Shown here in pieces: positions 62,169 to 64,000 of a stretch of DNA of 64,000 bases (positions are counted from its first letter, which is position 1; every line of letters begins with the position of its first letter). The stretch spans positions 2,046,001 to 2,110,000 of the forward strand of contig JACCLO010000004.1 in NCBI GenBank assembly GCA_029448655.1, read 5' to 3'. Source of the stretch: Wolfiporia cocos. Its lineage: Eukaryota; Basidiomycota; Agaricomycetes; Polyporales; Phaeolaceae. Below the pieces are notes generated by a model. It saw only the letters and a list, made by a program, of their open reading frames with translations, had not been told where the DNA came from and did no database searches. The position numbers and the translations under genes were made by a program.

Positions 62169-63967
62169 CTACTTGCCTGTGCTGCCAAAACCCTTGGTAC
62201 CTCGTTGACCTTGTTGACCGTGTAAGAGATTGTAGGCGTTGGGTGATGAGACATGTTCTTCAGGATAGTACATCCGATGAACTAGTAGCTGGGCTACTTT
62301 GTCTTTTGCCTTAACTTCGTATGCGGTTGATCCAAGGTTATGAATCATGACTTTGACTTCTCCTCTATAGTCCCAGTCGATAACTCCTCCTAGTACGATT
62401 AGGCTTTGCTTCGCCATGCTAGACCGGGTTGCCAGTTGTCCGTAATGCCCGTAAGGGAACAGAACTTGAAGTCCTGTTGATATGGTGGCGGTTTGGCCGG
62501 GTTGGATTGTTAATCCTTCCATAGCATATATATCGTATCCAGCGGAGTGTGGGGTTCCTTTTACAGGATAGAGTGGAGTCGTATCTTTGTCACCGAATGG
62601 TACGGCGAATTCCAGATAGTCATTGAAGACAATGTTGTCTTCTACGAAGTTTCCATACGGATCTCTTTTCAGCCATCGGCTGGTGGGTTTGACTGGCCGC
62701 TCTTCGTCAGAGTCATAGCCCTCGGACTCGTCTTCGTCGTTGTCCGCGTGCATAGGCCAGTCATCAGGCCAGAGGTAACGATCTCCCACTTTCCAGTTAG
62801 GATCATCGTCGGGTTCAGCAACAGCAATCGTTCGGTGTGCCGAGAGGTGGTTTGTCTGAGCGTTGAAGAACCGGGCTTTGTATTCGTCCAGTACTTCTTT
62901 AGAGTGCTCAAGGTTTTCTTCAGGTTCCCAGGTATCATCCTTGGACGTAGTGTCCGACCATCGGACGAGGTACTCAAGTTTCCCTCTTCGTTTCCGGTGG
63001 TTAAGGACTTCTGATACCTCCCATTCTCTGTCGTCGTCTTCCTCTAATTCAGGAGACGACGGCCGATCTTCAGTTTGGACGTAAGGTACTAGCTTGGATG
63101 CGTGAAATACTGGGTGATATTGACGATATTGTGACCCCATTTTTAATCTGAAGGTCACCGGCGATAAGATTTCTACAATCTTGAAAGGGCCGATATATCG
63201 TGGGGCCAGACTCTTTTCAGATGTCTGGTAATCCTTAGTACTGCGTAGTACTTTATCACCAACGCGTAGATAGAGTTGTTTGTGTCCTCGATCGCTGTAC
63301 CATTTCCATCGTTCGGAAGCTACTAACATAGCGGCTTTCGCTTCCTGTTGTGCTTTCCATCGTTCGTGTGCGATGTCGTTTAAGTCAGGATTGACTGTGC
63401 GGGAGAGTTCCTGATCGCTAGGTCCAGCCAGGGGGTGTCTACCTAGTTCGACAAAGAAGGGCGAGTGCCTGGTAGTTTCCGACGCTACATTGTTGTAAGC
63501 AAACTCTGCAGTCGGCAGGAGTCTACTCCAATTGTCTTTTCTATACGAATTGACGTAGCAGCGTAGGTACTGTTCCAAGGTTTGGTTAACCCTCTCTGTC
63601 TGTCCATCGGTCTGTGGGTGATAAGCTGTTGACATTGAATGTTCAATGTTGAGGAATTGACAGAATTCCTTGAACAGCTTTGACGCGAATTGGACGCCTC
63701 TATCGCTAATGATCTGACGAGGCAGGCCGTGTAACGGGTAAACCCGTGTATATAAAATGTCGGCCAAATCCTTTGTTCCAAACTTGGAACTGATCGGATA
63801 GAAGTGCGCCCTTTTCGTTAGTCGGTCCACTACAACCATAATGGAATCGTAAGTCTTCTTGTTATCGATAGACTTTGGTAGGTACATGATGAAGTCGATT
63901 GTAATGACTTCCCATGGCTGGGTTGGTACGGGATTAGGTTTAAGTAATCCGTACGGCTTCTCAGGTC
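62169..63967 (-). CDS. pol: Pol C-terminal part: integrase core, chromodomain, dUTPase
   Basis: The frame is open from the interrupting LTR at 63968 (reading EKPYGLLKPNPVPTQPWEVI) to the stop at 62169, about 598 codons. The integrase core has TIDF (first catalytic Asp), SDRGVQF and TAYHPQTDGQTERVNQ. Chromodomain near WEVSEVLNHRKRRGKLEYLV and DDTWEPEENL. C-terminal dUTPase with HSAGYDIYA, ATRSSMA, GGVIDWDYRGEV, KDKVAQLL and GTKGFGSTG. Domain order and the WPDDWP spacer match the LTR-B element's pol, so these two are related lineages. dUTPase would limit uracil incorporation during reverse transcription. Truncated by the LTR insertion at its 5' end. Confidence 0.9.
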
Positions 63968-64000
63968 TGTCACAGACTTACCAGTCTGTGAGGACCCAGG
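63968..64000 (-). repeat. LTR-C inserted in pol (cut by window end)
   Basis: TGTCACAGACTTACCAGTCT matches the reverse-oriented LTR-C end seen at 14294. Only 33 bases are visible, so solo or full element cannot be decided. Target copy would be AGGTC (63963-63967). Confidence 0.75.

Larger units (their letters stand above)
61487..64000 (-). mobile_element. Ty3/Gypsy element, 3' half (LTR-E)
   Basis: On the minus strand: integrase-chromodomain-dUTPase end of pol, purine tract (plus 62088-62101, TTACCCCCTCCTCT), then the 601 bp 3' LTR (61487-62087). The 5' half is beyond the window and beyond the LTR-C that interrupts it at 63968. Target copy AGCTC at 61482-61486; partner outside. Confidence 0.88.

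Noticed and set aside
1..64000. tRNA or rRNA genes
   Set aside because: I looked for tRNA-like A/B boxes with cloverleaf pairing and for rRNA blocks and found none that hold. The leader at 745-1560 is highly structured but does not match an rRNA or group I/II intron core that I recognise.

Overview
The window looks like repeat-dominated nuclear DNA of a filamentous basidiomycete, probably Agaricomycetes. The evidence is a set of 46-56 bp introns with GT..AG ends, Ty3/Gypsy elements with chromodomains and dUTPase domains, hAT-type MITEs, and a KDZ transposon linked to a TET/JBP dioxygenase gene. The only host-type gene I can model with confidence is a spliced C2H2 zinc-finger gene (28769-32070, minus).

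Layout. 1-14053: the right part of a large LTR element (LTR-A, 1096 bp) with no coding capacity (LARD type). It carries inside it a complete Gypsy element (3031-11492, minus, 708 bp LTR-D) with gag, a pol containing protease-dUTPase-RT-RNaseH-integrase-chromodomain, and an overlapping third ORF. The LARD itself sits in a hAT MITE (right end at 14054-14140). 14294-14864: a solo LTR-C. 15556-26114: a complete Gypsy element (LTR-B, 697 bp) with a structured leader, an extra ORF upstream of gag, gag, and pol-dUTPase; its pol is split by a solo LTR-C (23697-24247). 26379-27929: a hAT MITE with a second hAT MITE nested in it. 28769-32070: the C2H2 gene, with a 1948 bp TRIM-like element (29590-31537) in one intron. 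32071-36310: mostly unassigned, with a long inverted repeat and a Copia RNase H fragment. 36311-49200: old, CpG-depleted repeats (pogo/CENP-B-type transposase, MULE, LINE, LTR-D relic, hAT MITEs, a 44 bp minisatellite). 51263-61486: a KDZ-type transposon complex made of a 161-aa unknown gene (minus), the KDZ transposase (plus), a TET/JBP-like dioxygenase (minus) and an HMG-box-like gene (plus), cut by two solo LTRs and peppered with CpG-rich GGTCGCGG arrays. 61487-64000: the 3' half of another dUTPase-bearing Gypsy element (minus), itself interrupted by an LTR-C at 63968.

Common logic. Insertions were dated and bounded by target-site duplications, most of them exact (5 bp for LTR elements, 8 bp for hAT MITEs). 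The four LTR families with a visible LTR/internal junction (A, B, C, D) appear to self-prime: the sequence just after the LTR is the reverse complement of a stretch about 30 bp downstream of the LTR TATA box, as in Tf1/sushi elements. The LARD and the autonomous LTR-B element share a leader of about 800 nt in which many stems differ in sequence but keep pairing. This is the strongest candidate here for an undescribed functional RNA.

Limits: everything is from reading by eye. Percent identities, homology searches and structure-covariation statistics were not computed.
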